Assembly (NCBI GenBank): GCA_900016675.1
Contig: LN483070.1
Span: 868,001-932,000 of the forward strand
Origin: Arthrobacter saudimassiliensis
GTDB lineage: Bacteria > Actinomycetota > Actinomycetes > Actinomycetales > Micrococcaceae
DNA: 64,000 nucleotides
Direction: 5' to 3'
This document shows, one piece after another, positions 25,747 through 34,554 of this stretch. Each line of letters begins with the position of its first letter. Position 1 is the stretch's first letter. The notes beneath the pieces are model-generated. The model did not search any database. It was not told the origin of the DNA and was given only the letters and a program-made list of their open reading frames with translations. The position numbers and the translations under genes were made by a program.

Positions 25747-28589
25747 TCTGCCGGACCTGAACGGGCTGTGAGCTCGAAACTGGAACTCGGTGTGGAGCGG
25801 TAGTTCGAGTGGACCTCGGCGCTGATGACGTTGGGGCCAGCGGTGAACAGACTCCCCGGGACGGTGACCACCACCGGCGATGCCTGTGCCGTGGCCGTAT
25901 TGGGAGCGGTGAGAGCGTAGGAATTGTGCGTCAATGGTCCCTCCGGCATGTTGCTGCGGACTACCTCCACGCCGTTCACGTAGACGATGATCCCGTCGTC
26001 CGCTCTGGTAATCAACGTCACATTCTCGGGGGGTTGCCCAGCCGCAACATGGAACGTCTTCCTATAGTGGGTGGACAACGGTCGAGGAGTCAGGGATGGC
26101 AGCGTGGTGGCCAGGCCTGCGGATCCCCATCCAAAGGGCGCGGAGCCCCGGGCCCAGTCGGAGTCGTCGAAGCCGGGGTCAATCCAACCCGCCGGCGGCG
26201 CATCGTTCGAAAACCGGTATTTCCATTCGCTACCGGACTCAATGTAAAACTGCGCCTGAGGCGGTGGGTCCGCTGGGGTCGCCCCTCCGCGCACGGCTCC
26301 TGAGGTGGCGGAAAGGTTACCAGCAGCATCAACCGCTCGGACGAAGTACCGAGCATTGCCGGTCGCGGTCGGCAAGGTCACCTGCGTGGCTGTGGTGACC
26401 GCTATGACACGATCCTCGCGCAGGACGTGGTATCGGGCCAGGGAACCGGAGGACGGAGCCCACGACAACCGGTCCACGTCGGCGGTGTGTGAAACGGCGA
26501 CTTTCCCGGGTGTGGAAGGAGGCGTCACATCAGCGGCGGCAAAGCGGGCAAATCCACCGGACCATTGGCTGCTGCCGCTGGTGGACGTCGACGAGACAAG
26601 GTCCCCGCCGGCCCAGAGCACGCCCTTCGAATCAGTGAATGTGGACCACACGCCGTAGCCGGCCCTTCCTTTCATCACAGGGTTAAAACCGGGAATAAAC
26701 TCGCCGGTGTCCGCGGACCAGGCGCCGACCAGATTGATTTTGTCAGCAATGGTGAAGTTATTGCCGACATTGGGCCACGTGGCAGCTCCGCTGTAGTTCC
26801 AGTGGCCGCAGTGACAGGCTCCGTAGACAACACTTCCGTTCGCGCTGATGTCTTGGAAGTCGCCGCCCTGAAGGGTGATGTTGCTCGATTGCCTGGTGAG
26901 CGTTGCGGTGTCGTAGCTGAAAAGGAGGTGTTCGGCTCCGCCAACCCAGACGCGGCCACCCACTTCCTCAATGGCTTGTTGGTACCCGGCCCGTTCGGGC
27001 GAACTGGGAACGAAATCCCATGGCACCACGGACGCTCCCGGAGCGGTCTCAACAGCTGCCGCCCGATACGTACTTGAGGTGTTACTGGTAGTGAAATACC
27101 CCGCGGCGTACAGGCGGTTTCCATTTCCAGCTGGGTCAATGTCCACCACGGTGCCGTTGAAGGCTGGGTTCCATCCCGCGTCTGGTCGGCCGGTCGACGC
27201 CACGACCCTGGCACCGGCGCGGGCATAAACAGTGGTGGAGCTGCCACCCCCGGACAAATGCGTAAACGCTCCTCCGACATAGAGCCAGTCACCGTGAACC
27301 TTGAGCGAACGTACCTGGACCACCGCTCCGGAAATGCGGTTTTCCATGTTCAGCTGCCAGCCGGGGACCGCCGTGCCTGTGATCGAATCGATGGCTGCCA
27401 CGGCACCGACCCTCTCCCCATTCAACGTCGTGAATGTCCCCCCGATGGCGAGGGAACCGTTGGGCAGGGCCGCCAGGGTCTTAACCTGCCCGTTGAGCGC
27501 TGGGCGGAAGCTCATAACCATTTCGCCTGAGTTCACGTCGAAGCCTGCCAGGTATGGTTGCTCGATGCGGCCGCTGCCCGAGGAAGACCGCTGAACGTAG
27601 CGGAAGTTGCCTGCGACGTAGACGGTTGTACCGATCTGAGCGAAGGCCTGTACTTCGGTGTTCAGCTCCCCGGTCCCACTGGCCAGCCCGGTGACACCCC
27701 ACACTGTGGGAAGGGCGTTGGTCTCCGGCTGGACGGGGCGGGGGTACGCCTGGGCCCCGGAATCCGGCAGGGGCTGAAACCCGTCCGCCTGAGTGACCTT
27801 CGGGCGCAGGTACATTTGGGTGAAGGGTCGGGGGTTTCCGGCCGTGGCGGTGCTGGACCAGATGAAGCTGGTGGACGAGTTCTCTCCGCGTGCCTGCCGG
27901 CCGTAGGCGAAGCCCTGAGTCCAGCCCTGGGTCTGATCTTCAGTCGTGACCACCCGTTGATAGATCTGATCAGTCCCAAAGTTGGACGTCGTGCCGCCGT
28001 TGAATGAGGTATCGCCGATCTGCCCGCCGGCTAGCGGAGTGGCGGACCCGATGGCCCATGACCAGCGGGGCTGGTTCCTCGTCCGGTATCGGACTTCCTG
28101 CCACGTACTCCCGCTCACGTCCAGGGCGCGCCGGAGTCGGACCCCGTCCTGCAGATCCTGGGGGGCCTGGTTGTTGAGCAACCCGTCGATTAGTTCCGAG
28201 GACAGCTGGCGGGGGGTGAATGCGGACGTACCGGAGATGCTCCCGCGGACCTGCGCCGGCGTGCCGACACCCTGATAGAGCTCCTTCCAGCCCTCCCGGC
28301 CTCGGCCGATTAAGACCCAGCCTCCGCCGTCCGTGCTCTGGTCGCAATAAAACTGTTCCGGCTGGGGCATGGCAGGGGTGAGCAGCCAGTAGATGCCAGA
28401 GGGGAGCTGCGGGTGTTCCTGCTTAATCTCCCAACATGACGCCGCAGCAGTATCAGCTGTAGCTCCGTTGGGGGCGGGTGCTTCGGCCGAGAGGGCCGGC
28501 GGGGCCGCTGCCAAGCCGCCGAGGAGGGCACAGACAGCTGTCGCAGCACCGACGAGTGTCTGTCCTCGCCACTTCGAACGAGCCTTCAT
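25743..28589 (-). CDS. Large secreted protein with fibrinogen-like domain, beta-propeller-like repeats and FN3
   Basis: 948 residues with a Sec signal peptide (basic start, hydrophobic core, cleavage near PPALSA). After it comes a bacterial fibrinogen-like domain (about 50-270: CWEIKQEHPQLPSGIYWL and YCDQSTDGGGW, the YCDxxxxGGGW signature). A beta-rich repeat region with IGTTVYVAGNF and GDWLYVGGAF units follows (about 290-690), then a fibronectin type III-like module and a C-terminal beta-sandwich with RADDGIIVYVNGVEV. The ATG at 28589 has AAGGAG at ideal spacing. Fibrinogen-like domains bind acetylated sugars in other proteins, so it may bind the polymer made here (inference). No anchor is visible. 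Confidence 0.82.
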   Translation of the reverse strand: MKARSKWRGQTLVGAATAVCALLGGLAAAPPALSAEAPAPNGATADTAAASCWEIKQEHPQLPSGIYWLLTPAMPQPEQFYCDQSTDGGGWVLIGRGREGWKELYQGVGTPAQVRGSISGTSAFTPRQLSSELIDGLLNNQAPQDLQDGVRLRRALDVSGSTWQEVRYRTRNQPRWSWAIGSATPLAGGQIGDTSFNGGTTSNFGTDQIYQRVVTTEDQTQGWTQGFAYGRQARGENSSTSFIWSSTATAGNPRPFTQMYLRPKVTQADGFQPLPDSGAQAYPRPVQPETNALPTVWGVTGLASGTGELNTEVQAFAQIGTTVYVAGNFRYVQRSSSGSGRIEQPYLAGFDVNSGEMVMSFRPALNGQVKTLAALPNGSLAIGGTFTTLNGERVGAVAAIDSITGTAVPGWQLNMENRISGAVVQVRSLKVHGDWLYVGGAFTHLSGGGSSTTVYARAGARVVASTGRPDAGWNPAFNGTVVDIDPAGNGNRLYAAGYFTTSNTSSTYRAAAVETAPGASVVPWDFVPSSPERAGYQQAIEEVGGRVWVGGAEHLLFSYDTATLTRQSSNITLQGGDFQDISANGSVVYGACHCGHWNYSGAATWPNVGNNFTIADKINLVGAWSADTGEFIPGFNPVMKGRAGYGVWSTFTDSKGVLWAGGDLVSSTSTSGSSQWSGGFARFAAADVTPPSTPGKVAVSHTADVDRLSWAPSSGSLARYHVLREDRVIAVTTATQVTLPTATGNARYFVRAVDAAGNLSATSGAVRGGATPADPPPQAQFYIESGSEWKYRFSNDAPPAGWIDPGFDDSDWARGSAPFGWGSAGLATTLPSLTPRPLSTHYRKTFHVAAGQPPENVTLITRADDGIIVYVNGVEVVRSNMPEGPLTHNSYALTAPNTATAQASPVVVTVPGSLFTAGPNVISAEVHSNYRSTPSSSFELTARSGPAE

Positions 28590-28609
28590 TTTTTCTCCTT
28601 TTGCGTGCG

Positions 28610-29344
28610 TCAGCAGGTGGGGTCGTCTGGAAAGCTGTGAAAGAAAACAACCCATGAACCTTCATGCTCCTGCAGGTCGTAGAAGTTCAGAGCAGTCCGA
28701 GAGCCAGGCTCAGTCGCAGCCAATATGATTGCGCCGCTTTGATCGACGACTTCAACAGAGCTCGAATCGATGCAGACGCCGACGCGTTGAACCTCGTGTT
28801 GCCCGACGGTGAGAGGCTCCGGGCCGGAGACGACAGTCATCTGTGGGTCGCCTCGCTGTACCCACCCGTTGTCTTTGAGCTCTTCGTATTGGGCAATCAG
28901 CCCACCCAAGGCCGGGCCGGCTGCGAAGGCGGAGAAGTCCGGCGTGGCCGTTTCTTCTCCTTCTTCCTCAGCGGGCGGGCTCATACTAGTGGACTCCCCG
29001 ATGTATGTGAGCATCGCGTCGGCCGCAGGATCGGGAAGCCCCGGGGCCATGATCCGTGCGTTTGTTCCCTCGTCTCCTGGAGCGGATTTCGTGGTGGCAG
29101 TTGGATATGGCGGTCCTTCAGCAGGCGCCTGGGACTCTGTCAGTAGTCCGGCTTCCTGGGGAGTGAGAGCCAGTCCCGGACCCCCTTCGTCGTTGTCCAT
29201 GGCGATCTCCGCGCTGTCCGCCCCGAGCGCCCAGTACGTCAGCGCAAGGAATAGGCCCAGGAGAGCAGCGGTTCCGGCGATCACCCATAGACGCCTCCTG
29301 CTTCCCCGGCGCCGGGACCCGCTATCTGAGGGTGTCTGATCCAT
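28610..29344 (-). CDS. Membrane-anchored hypothetical protein, first gene of minus-strand polymer operon
   Basis: 244 residues, family not recognised. A basic cytosolic start (SRRRGSRRRLW) precedes one membrane helix (VIAGTAALLGLFLALTYWAL). A Pro/Glu/Thr-rich acidic spacer (about 45-140) leads to a compact C-terminal domain of about 90 residues with two cysteines, ending near FFHSFPDDPTC. The end resembles small extracytoplasmic domains of actinobacterial envelope proteins. It starts the operon and lies 20 bp before the fibrinogen-like gene, so the two are cotranscribed and may work together outside the membrane. Confidence 0.65.
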   Translation of the reverse strand: MDQTPSDSGSRRRGSRRRLWVIAGTAALLGLFLALTYWALGADSAEIAMDNDEGGPGLALTPQEAGLLTESQAPAEGPPYPTATTKSAPGDEGTNARIMAPGLPDPAADAMLTYIGESTSMSPPAEEEGEETATPDFSAFAAGPALGGLIAQYEELKDNGWVQRGDPQMTVVSGPEPLTVGQHEVQRVGVCIDSSSVEVVDQSGAIILAATEPGSRTALNFYDLQEHEGSWVVFFHSFPDDPTC

Positions 29345-29824
29345 AAGAGGTTTTCCTTGCAGTTCGTCGAGACCTAGGAAGATTGACTAGTTGGATCTCA
29401 GGCAACATGGAAGCGTGTTTTCCGCTTTGAGAACGGTCGTTGGAAAGACGAGTGTCCATACGCTGAAGCCCCCGTAGTTGCTGTCGCAGAAAGACCTGAT
29501 GTGCCGTTGCCCCGGGTAGTTTCACGCTTTTTTGAGGTGATTACTGGACACCCAGCGGTGGTTCTGCGACCGGGAAGGACGCTGCCTGGCTTCGTGGGCA
29601 CCACGCCGGTGCGGGTGGACAACAGTCACCTCACTCCGGAGTACTCCCGGTCCCTGGCGCCGCTGCTGGCCGACGTCCTCGGCGGGGACGGAACTTAGGC
29701 AGCACTTAAATGCGCGCCGGGGCGGTGCGTGGCATGATCATCCGTGGGATCATTTAGGGCAGACTTGTGTTGCGTAATAGGTCCGCCCGCGTGTCCGTGC
29801 CGATCGTCCAGCGGAGGAGTTCCT
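29345..29824. other. Region between the polymer locus and sufS
   Basis: 480 bp that hold the remnant at 29387-29698 and the sufS leader. In the leader, ATGATC (29734-29739) and GATCAT (29748-29753) form an inverted repeat, and TAATAG (29775-29780) is a candidate -10 hexamer 45 bp before the sufS start. No intact gene is seen. Confidence 0.5.
29387..29698 (+). pseudogene. 3' remnant, probably of an SGNH-domain acyltransferase
   Basis: An open frame of about 103 codons with no convincing start codon; a stop lies just upstream (29384). The sequence is protein-like and ends with VRVDNSHLTPEYSRSLAPLL, which resembles the DxxH catalytic segment and C-terminus of SGNH domains fused to acyltransferase-3 proteins (OafA type). 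Only the end of such a domain is present, so this is best read as a gene truncated during rearrangement at the island edge. An independent short protein from the GTG at 29501 cannot be excluded. Confidence 0.5.
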
Positions 29825-31144
29825 TTGCCCGTTGTTTCCACCCCCTCCAGCCTCCGCCCCGCGGACAGCGCCCTCGACAATGAGGAGGCGCTGCGGATCC
29901 GTAACGACTTCCCGATCCTGCAGCAGGAGGTGAACGGCCGCCCCCTGGTGTATCTGGACTCCGGGGCGACGTCGCAGAACCCCACCTGTGTGATGGAAGC
30001 GGAGCAGGAGTTCTACGAACAGCGCAACTCCGCCGTGCACCGTGGAGCGCACTCCCTGGCGGTCGCGGCCACTGATGTCTTTGAGGACGCCCGGCAGACG
30101 GTTGCCGGGTTCATCAACGCCGGCACCGACGAACTGGTCTGGACCTCCAACGCGACTGAGGGCATCAACCTTGTGGCCTATGCCTTCTCCAACGCCAGCC
30201 TTGGCCGCGGCGGCGAGGCAGCTGAGCGGTTCAGGCTCGGCCCCGCGGACGAAATCGTGGTGACTGAGATGGAGCACCACGCCAATCTGATTCCCTGGCA
30301 GGAGCTGGCCTTCCGTACCGGCGCGACGCTGCGGTTCATTCCGGTGGACGACGACGGCGGCCTGCGGCTGGACGAGGCCGAGCGGATCATCGGCCCGCGG
30401 ACCAGGATTCTTGCTTTTACCCACGCCTCGAACGTGCTCGGCACCATCAACCCGGTGGACCAGCTGACCGCCCTGGCGCACCGGCACGGGGCGCTCGTGC
30501 TGCTGGATGCCTGCCAGTCCGTGCCCCACATGCCGGTGGACGTCAAGGCGCTGGACGTGGACTTTGCCGTCTTCTCCGGACACAAGATGTTGGGCCCCAC
30601 CGGCATCGGCGCCCTCTACGGGCGGCGCGAGCTGCTCAATGCCCTGCCCCCGTTCCTCACCGGCGGGTCCATGATCACCACGGTGACGATGGAAAAGGCC
30701 GAGTACCTGCCGGCGCCGCAGCGCTTCGAGGCGGGCACCCAGCGGATATCCCAGGCGATGGCCCTGGCCACGGCCGTGAACTACCTGCGGGAGACCGGCA
30801 TGGAGCGCATCCATGCCTGGGAGGCGCAGCTGGGGGAGCGGCTGGTCGCCGGCCTTGAGCAGATCCCGGGCGTCCGGGTCCTGGGCCCGAAGGCCGGTGT
30901 GGAGCGCATCGGGCTGGCCGCGTTCGACGTCGAGGGCGTGCACTCGCACGACGTCGGCCAGTTCCTGGACGACAAGGGCATCGCCGTGCGGGTGGGCCAC
31001 CATTGTGCGCAGCCGCTGCACCGGCGGCTGGGACTGGTCTCCACGACCCGCGCCAGCACCTATCTGTACAACACCACCGACGACGTCGATGCCTTCCTTG
31101 AAGCGGTTGCCGGCGTCCGCCCCTTCTTTGGAGTCTCCTCATGA
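29825..31144 (+). CDS. sufS: Cysteine desulfurase, SufS type
   Basis: PLP enzyme that removes sulfur from L-cysteine for Fe-S cluster assembly. 439 residues from a TTG start chosen because GGAGGAG lies five bases upstream; the frame is open further back but without signal. The PLP lysine is in FSGHKMLG (Lys254) and the catalytic cysteine in RVGHHCAQPLHRRL (Cys394); the latter segment is the SufS/group II form. The next gene, sufU, overlaps by ATGA, the usual sulfur donor-acceptor pair. The sufBCD genes are not in this window. Confidence 0.95.
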   Translation: MPVVSTPSSLRPADSALDNEEALRIRNDFPILQQEVNGRPLVYLDSGATSQNPTCVMEAEQEFYEQRNSAVHRGAHSLAVAATDVFEDARQTVAGFINAGTDELVWTSNATEGINLVAYAFSNASLGRGGEAAERFRLGPADEIVVTEMEHHANLIPWQELAFRTGATLRFIPVDDDGGLRLDEAERIIGPRTRILAFTHASNVLGTINPVDQLTALAHRHGALVLLDACQSVPHMPVDVKALDVDFAVFSGHKMLGPTGIGALYGRRELLNALPPFLTGGSMITTVTMEKAEYLPAPQRFEAGTQRISQAMALATAVNYLRETGMERIHAWEAQLGERLVAGLEQIPGVRVLGPKAGVERIGLAAFDVEGVHSHDVGQFLDDKGIAVRVGHHCAQPLHRRLGLVSTTRASTYLYNTTDDVDAFLEAVAGVRPFFGVSS

Positions 31145-31608
31145 GTTCGGACCTGCAGCAGCTGTACCAGCAGATCATCCTCGACCACGCGCGGCAGCGC
31201 CACGGCGCCGGCCTGCAGGAAGCCGCCGACGGCCTCACTACGGGCGAATCCCACCAGCTCAACCCCACCTGCGGAGACGAGATTACCCTGCGGGCAGCGG
31301 TCGACGGCGGCGCCGGCCGGGTAGCCGCGATCAGCTGGGAAGGGCAGGGCTGCTCCATTTCCATGGCGTCGGCGTCGGTGCTGACCGACCTGATGCAGGG
31401 CGTCGACCGGGAGGAGGCCGGCCGCCTGGTGGAGAGCTTCCGCGAGGTGATGCGCTCCCGCGGCTCCGTGGCGGCCGATGAGGAAGTGCTGGGCGATGCC
31501 GCGGCCTTTTCCGGCGTGGCGCGCTACCCGGCCCGGGTCAAGTGCGCGATGCTGGCGTGGGTTGCCTTGGAGGAAGCACTGGCCTCCGCCGCAGCCCCTG
31601 CGTTGTAG
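31141..31608 (+). CDS. sufU: SufU, zinc-dependent sulfurtransferase/Fe-S assembly partner
   Basis: 155 residues of the IscU/SufU fold. The metal ligands are visible as Cys44 (NPTCGD, with Asp46), Cys71 (GQGCSIS) and Cys135 (RVKCAM). SufU accepts persulfide from SufS in Gram-positive bacteria. Start ATG overlaps the sufS stop by four bases. The insertion between the second and third cysteine motifs, here about 63 residues, is characteristic of SufU rather than IscU. Confidence 0.93.
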   Translation: MSSDLQQLYQQIILDHARQRHGAGLQEAADGLTTGESHQLNPTCGDEITLRAAVDGGAGRVAAISWEGQGCSISMASASVLTDLMQGVDREEAGRLVESFREVMRSRGSVAADEEVLGDAAAFSGVARYPARVKCAMLAWVALEEALASAAAPAL

Positions 31609-31872
31609 CTCCTGCACTGTAGCACCGGCACTGCAGCTCCGGCCCCTGGGTCTGGTTCCGCCCGAGCTGTCGGGCTCGGGCGGGAAGCGGCTGCCGGTCG
31701 CCGGTTTCGAGCAGCCCGAGCAGGTAGCGTGCAGGGCGACAAATCGGGGAGCTGCAGTGCCCGGCCCAGCCTTGGTGCGCAGACGGGTGGAGTCACTCGT
31801 ATGGCACAGGCCCTGGCTGGGCGGACCGATTACCTGGTCCTACCGTCGGCCGACTGACAATAAGCTCCAGGA

Positions 31873-33591
31873 TCAGCGGGACGTTTCGGCGCCCATAGCC
31901 GTCTCAGCGGGAGCCGCGCCGGGGGCGGCGGGCAGCCAGACCCGGAAGGTCGTGCCGACGTCGGGCTCGGAGCTGAAGGAGATCCGCCCGCCGTGGGCTT
32001 CCACGATCGACTTGGAGATCACCAGGCCCAGCCCGACGCCGGGGATGGCCTTCCGGCGCACTCCGGCGGTGCGGAAAAACCTGGTGAAGACCTCCGACTG
32101 TTCCGTGGCGCTCATGCCCATGCCGGTATCCTCGACTTCCACCAGCACGCCGTCCCGGTTGGTCCCGGCCCGCACCCACACCGTGCCGCCCTGCGGTGTG
32201 TACTTGATGGCATTGGACAGCAGATTGTCCAGCACCTGGCCCAGCCGACCGGGGTCTGCCTGCAGGGGAAGGTGGCCGGCGGATTCATTCACCAGCCGGA
32301 CCTGGGCCGCTTCCGCCCGGGGGCGGGCCGCCTCCAGGCTGTCGGAAACCACCTGCGCCAGGTCCATCGGGGCAGGGTCGATCGCCACCGCGCCGGAGGC
32401 AGTGGAGAGCAGATCCGAAACCAGTGCCAGCAGCCGCTCGGCATTGCGCAGCGAGACCTGCAGCGCCGCCGGGATCGGCCCCTGCAGGCTGATGTCCTCG
32501 GCTTCCTCCAGGGCGAGGTCCATGTAGCCGATGATCGAGGTCAGCGGTGTCCGCAGCTCGTGCGAGACGCTGGCCACGAACTCGTCCTTGACCCGCAGCG
32601 CGGACACCAGCTCAGTGACGTCGGCGAACGCGAGCACCGAGCCGGTCAGCCCACCTTCGTCGTCGCGCATCGGGCGTGCGGAGACGGACAGGGTGCGCTG
32701 CCGTTCGCCGACCCCGGCCCAGATCAGGCAGCCGGAGAAGGCCTCACCGCGCAGCGCACGGAAGCCGGGGCGCTCCTCCGCGGTCAGCGGGGTCCTGCCG
32801 TCCGGTGCGAACAGCAGGTAATCGCCTTCGCCTCGGCAGGGGGCGCCCGCCGGCGGCAGGACCAGCTGCCGGTACCCTTCCTGCCGGGCGTTGCGGACCA
32901 GCTCCCGGCCGTCCGCGGCCAAAGCCAGGACGCCGACGTCGACGGCGTCCAGGACGGCGTCGAGCAGGACGGTGCGCAGCCGGGATTCCGCCAGGGAGGC
33001 CGAGACCCGTGATTCGGCGCTGCGCAGCTGCCGCTGCTGCCGGCCGGAGCCCAGGCTGACCACGGATGTGGTCACGGAGACGGCCACCATGATGAAGGGG
33101 ATGAGGAGCGTCGCGGCGAGCGACGCCGCCGTGAGGTTGGGGGAGCCGAGGATCGGGGCCCACAGAATCAGTGTGGTTCCAAAAAAGCTCAGGATCGCTG
33201 CGGTTTTCGGAGCAATTTCCGACCACGCGAGCCAAAAAACGGGAAAAACGGCGAGCAGGCTCAGCCCGAGGACGGCGGCGCGGCCGCTGTCGTAGAGATA
33301 GCCGATGGCGACAAAATCCAGCAGCGGAATGGACCAATACAGCAGGGGCGGCAGGCGGTGCCACGGAACAGCGGCAGCAGCGGCGGTCAGGGCAGCGAGC
33401 AGGATCAGGCCGGTGCGGAAATGCGGATCGGTGAAGAGCCACGGGCTGACGAACCAGACCATGGGCAGGGCCAGCAGGACGGTAAGGGCCAGCGGAAGCT
33501 GACTGAGAAAGACCCGCCAGCGCAGGTTCAATTCGTGGAACTGCCGACGTATGCCCAGGAGTTTCCGGGTGCCGTGGGGAGTACTGGACAT
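31873..33591 (-). CDS. Membrane sensor histidine kinase
   Basis: 572 residues. The N-terminal 180 residues contain about six membrane helices with short loops, so the signal is probably sensed in or at the membrane. A PAS-like region follows (about 200-330, ending GSVLAFADVTELVSALR), then the HisKA domain with His344 in SVSHELRTPLTS, and a HATPase domain with NLLSNAIKYTP, VEVEDTGMGM and GVGLGLVISKSIV. Divergently transcribed from the response regulator at 33716, which is its likely partner. Stimulus unknown. Confidence 0.92.
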   Translation of the reverse strand: MSSTPHGTRKLLGIRRQFHELNLRWRVFLSQLPLALTVLLALPMVWFVSPWLFTDPHFRTGLILLAALTAAAAAVPWHRLPPLLYWSIPLLDFVAIGYLYDSGRAAVLGLSLLAVFPVFWLAWSEIAPKTAAILSFFGTTLILWAPILGSPNLTAASLAATLLIPFIMVAVSVTTSVVSLGSGRQQRQLRSAESRVSASLAESRLRTVLLDAVLDAVDVGVLALAADGRELVRNARQEGYRQLVLPPAGAPCRGEGDYLLFAPDGRTPLTAEERPGFRALRGEAFSGCLIWAGVGERQRTLSVSARPMRDDEGGLTGSVLAFADVTELVSALRVKDEFVASVSHELRTPLTSIIGYMDLALEEAEDISLQGPIPAALQVSLRNAERLLALVSDLLSTASGAVAIDPAPMDLAQVVSDSLEAARPRAEAAQVRLVNESAGHLPLQADPGRLGQVLDNLLSNAIKYTPQGGTVWVRAGTNRDGVLVEVEDTGMGMSATEQSEVFTRFFRTAGVRRKAIPGVGLGLVISKSIVEAHGGRISFSSEPDVGTTFRVWLPAAPGAAPAETAMGAETSR

Positions 33592-33715
33592 ACGGGTGAA
33601 AACCCTTCCGAACTACGTGCTGATCCGCCCACATTACCCGGATTACCTGTAGAATGACGCGCAGCGGGGGCGGGGAACCCCGCAGGGTCACGCAGGACAG
33701 GAAAAACCTACATTC

Positions 33716-34501
33716 ATGGAATCACAGCGCGTCGCGGTCATCATTGAGGACGACACGGACATTCGCGACCTGCTGCATGCCGTCCTGCAGCAGTCCGGAT
33801 TCGAAGTCCACGCCAGCCCCAACGGCAGCGAAGGCGTCGAGGCGGTACGCCGCCACAACCCCGCCGTCGTCACCCTCGACCTGGGCCTGCCGGACATCGA
33901 CGGGTTCGAGGTGATCCGGCAGCTCCGGCAGTTCAGCGACGCCTATATCGTCATGCTCACCGCCCGGGCAGAGGAGCTGGACACCCTCATGGGCCTGGAA
34001 GCCGGCGCCGACGACTACGTGACCAAACCCTTCCGCCCGCGCGAGCTGCGGGCCAGGATCTCCGCCATGCTCCGCCGCCCCCGCACGACGGCCGAGCCGG
34101 TCGCCGGGCAGGGCGTTCCCGGCGCCGCTGTTCCCGCCCAGGTTCCGGCCATGGTGCCCTCGGCCGAGGAGGGCGTGTACCGGCACAACGGCCTGGTGCT
34201 CGACTCCGGTACCCGCAGCACCGAGATCGGCGGGCGGCAGATCGCCCTGACCCGCACCGAATTCGATCTGCTGCAAGCGCTGCTCTCCGGCGGACGCCGC
34301 GTCCGCACGAAGCCGGACCTCGTGCGCCGTCTCCGGGGCGAGGAGTACGACACCGGCTCCTACATCAGTGACGCCGATGAACGGACCATCGAGGTCCACG
34401 TGGGCAACCTGCGGCGCAAGCTCGGTGACGATTCCCGGGCGCCCCGCTGGCTCGAGACCGTCCGGGGCGTGGGCTACCGCCTGGCCCCGGAACAGGGCTG
34501 A
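33716..34501 (+). CDS. OmpR-family response regulator
   Basis: 261 residues. Receiver domain at 1-120 with acidic pocket Glu11-Asp12-Asp13, phospho-acceptor Asp55 (TLDLGLP) and Lys in DDYVTKPFRP. A linker of about 30 residues rich in Pro, Ala and Val leads to a winged-helix DNA-binding domain (QIALTRTEFDLLQALL ... RTIEVHVGNLRRKLGDD ... LETVRGVGYRL). It lies 124 bp from, and divergent to, the histidine kinase gene, so both can share one control region. Confidence 0.93.
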   Translation: MESQRVAVIIEDDTDIRDLLHAVLQQSGFEVHASPNGSEGVEAVRRHNPAVVTLDLGLPDIDGFEVIRQLRQFSDAYIVMLTARAEELDTLMGLEAGADDYVTKPFRPRELRARISAMLRRPRTTAEPVAGQGVPGAAVPAQVPAMVPSAEEGVYRHNGLVLDSGTRSTEIGGRQIALTRTEFDLLQALLSGGRRVRTKPDLVRRLRGEEYDTGSYISDADERTIEVHVGNLRRKLGDDSRAPRWLETVRGVGYRLAPEQG

Positions 34502-34554
34502 CCGGGGTCGGCTGCCGCCGCAGCGGGGGGCGGGCCCCGGACGGATGCTGCCGG

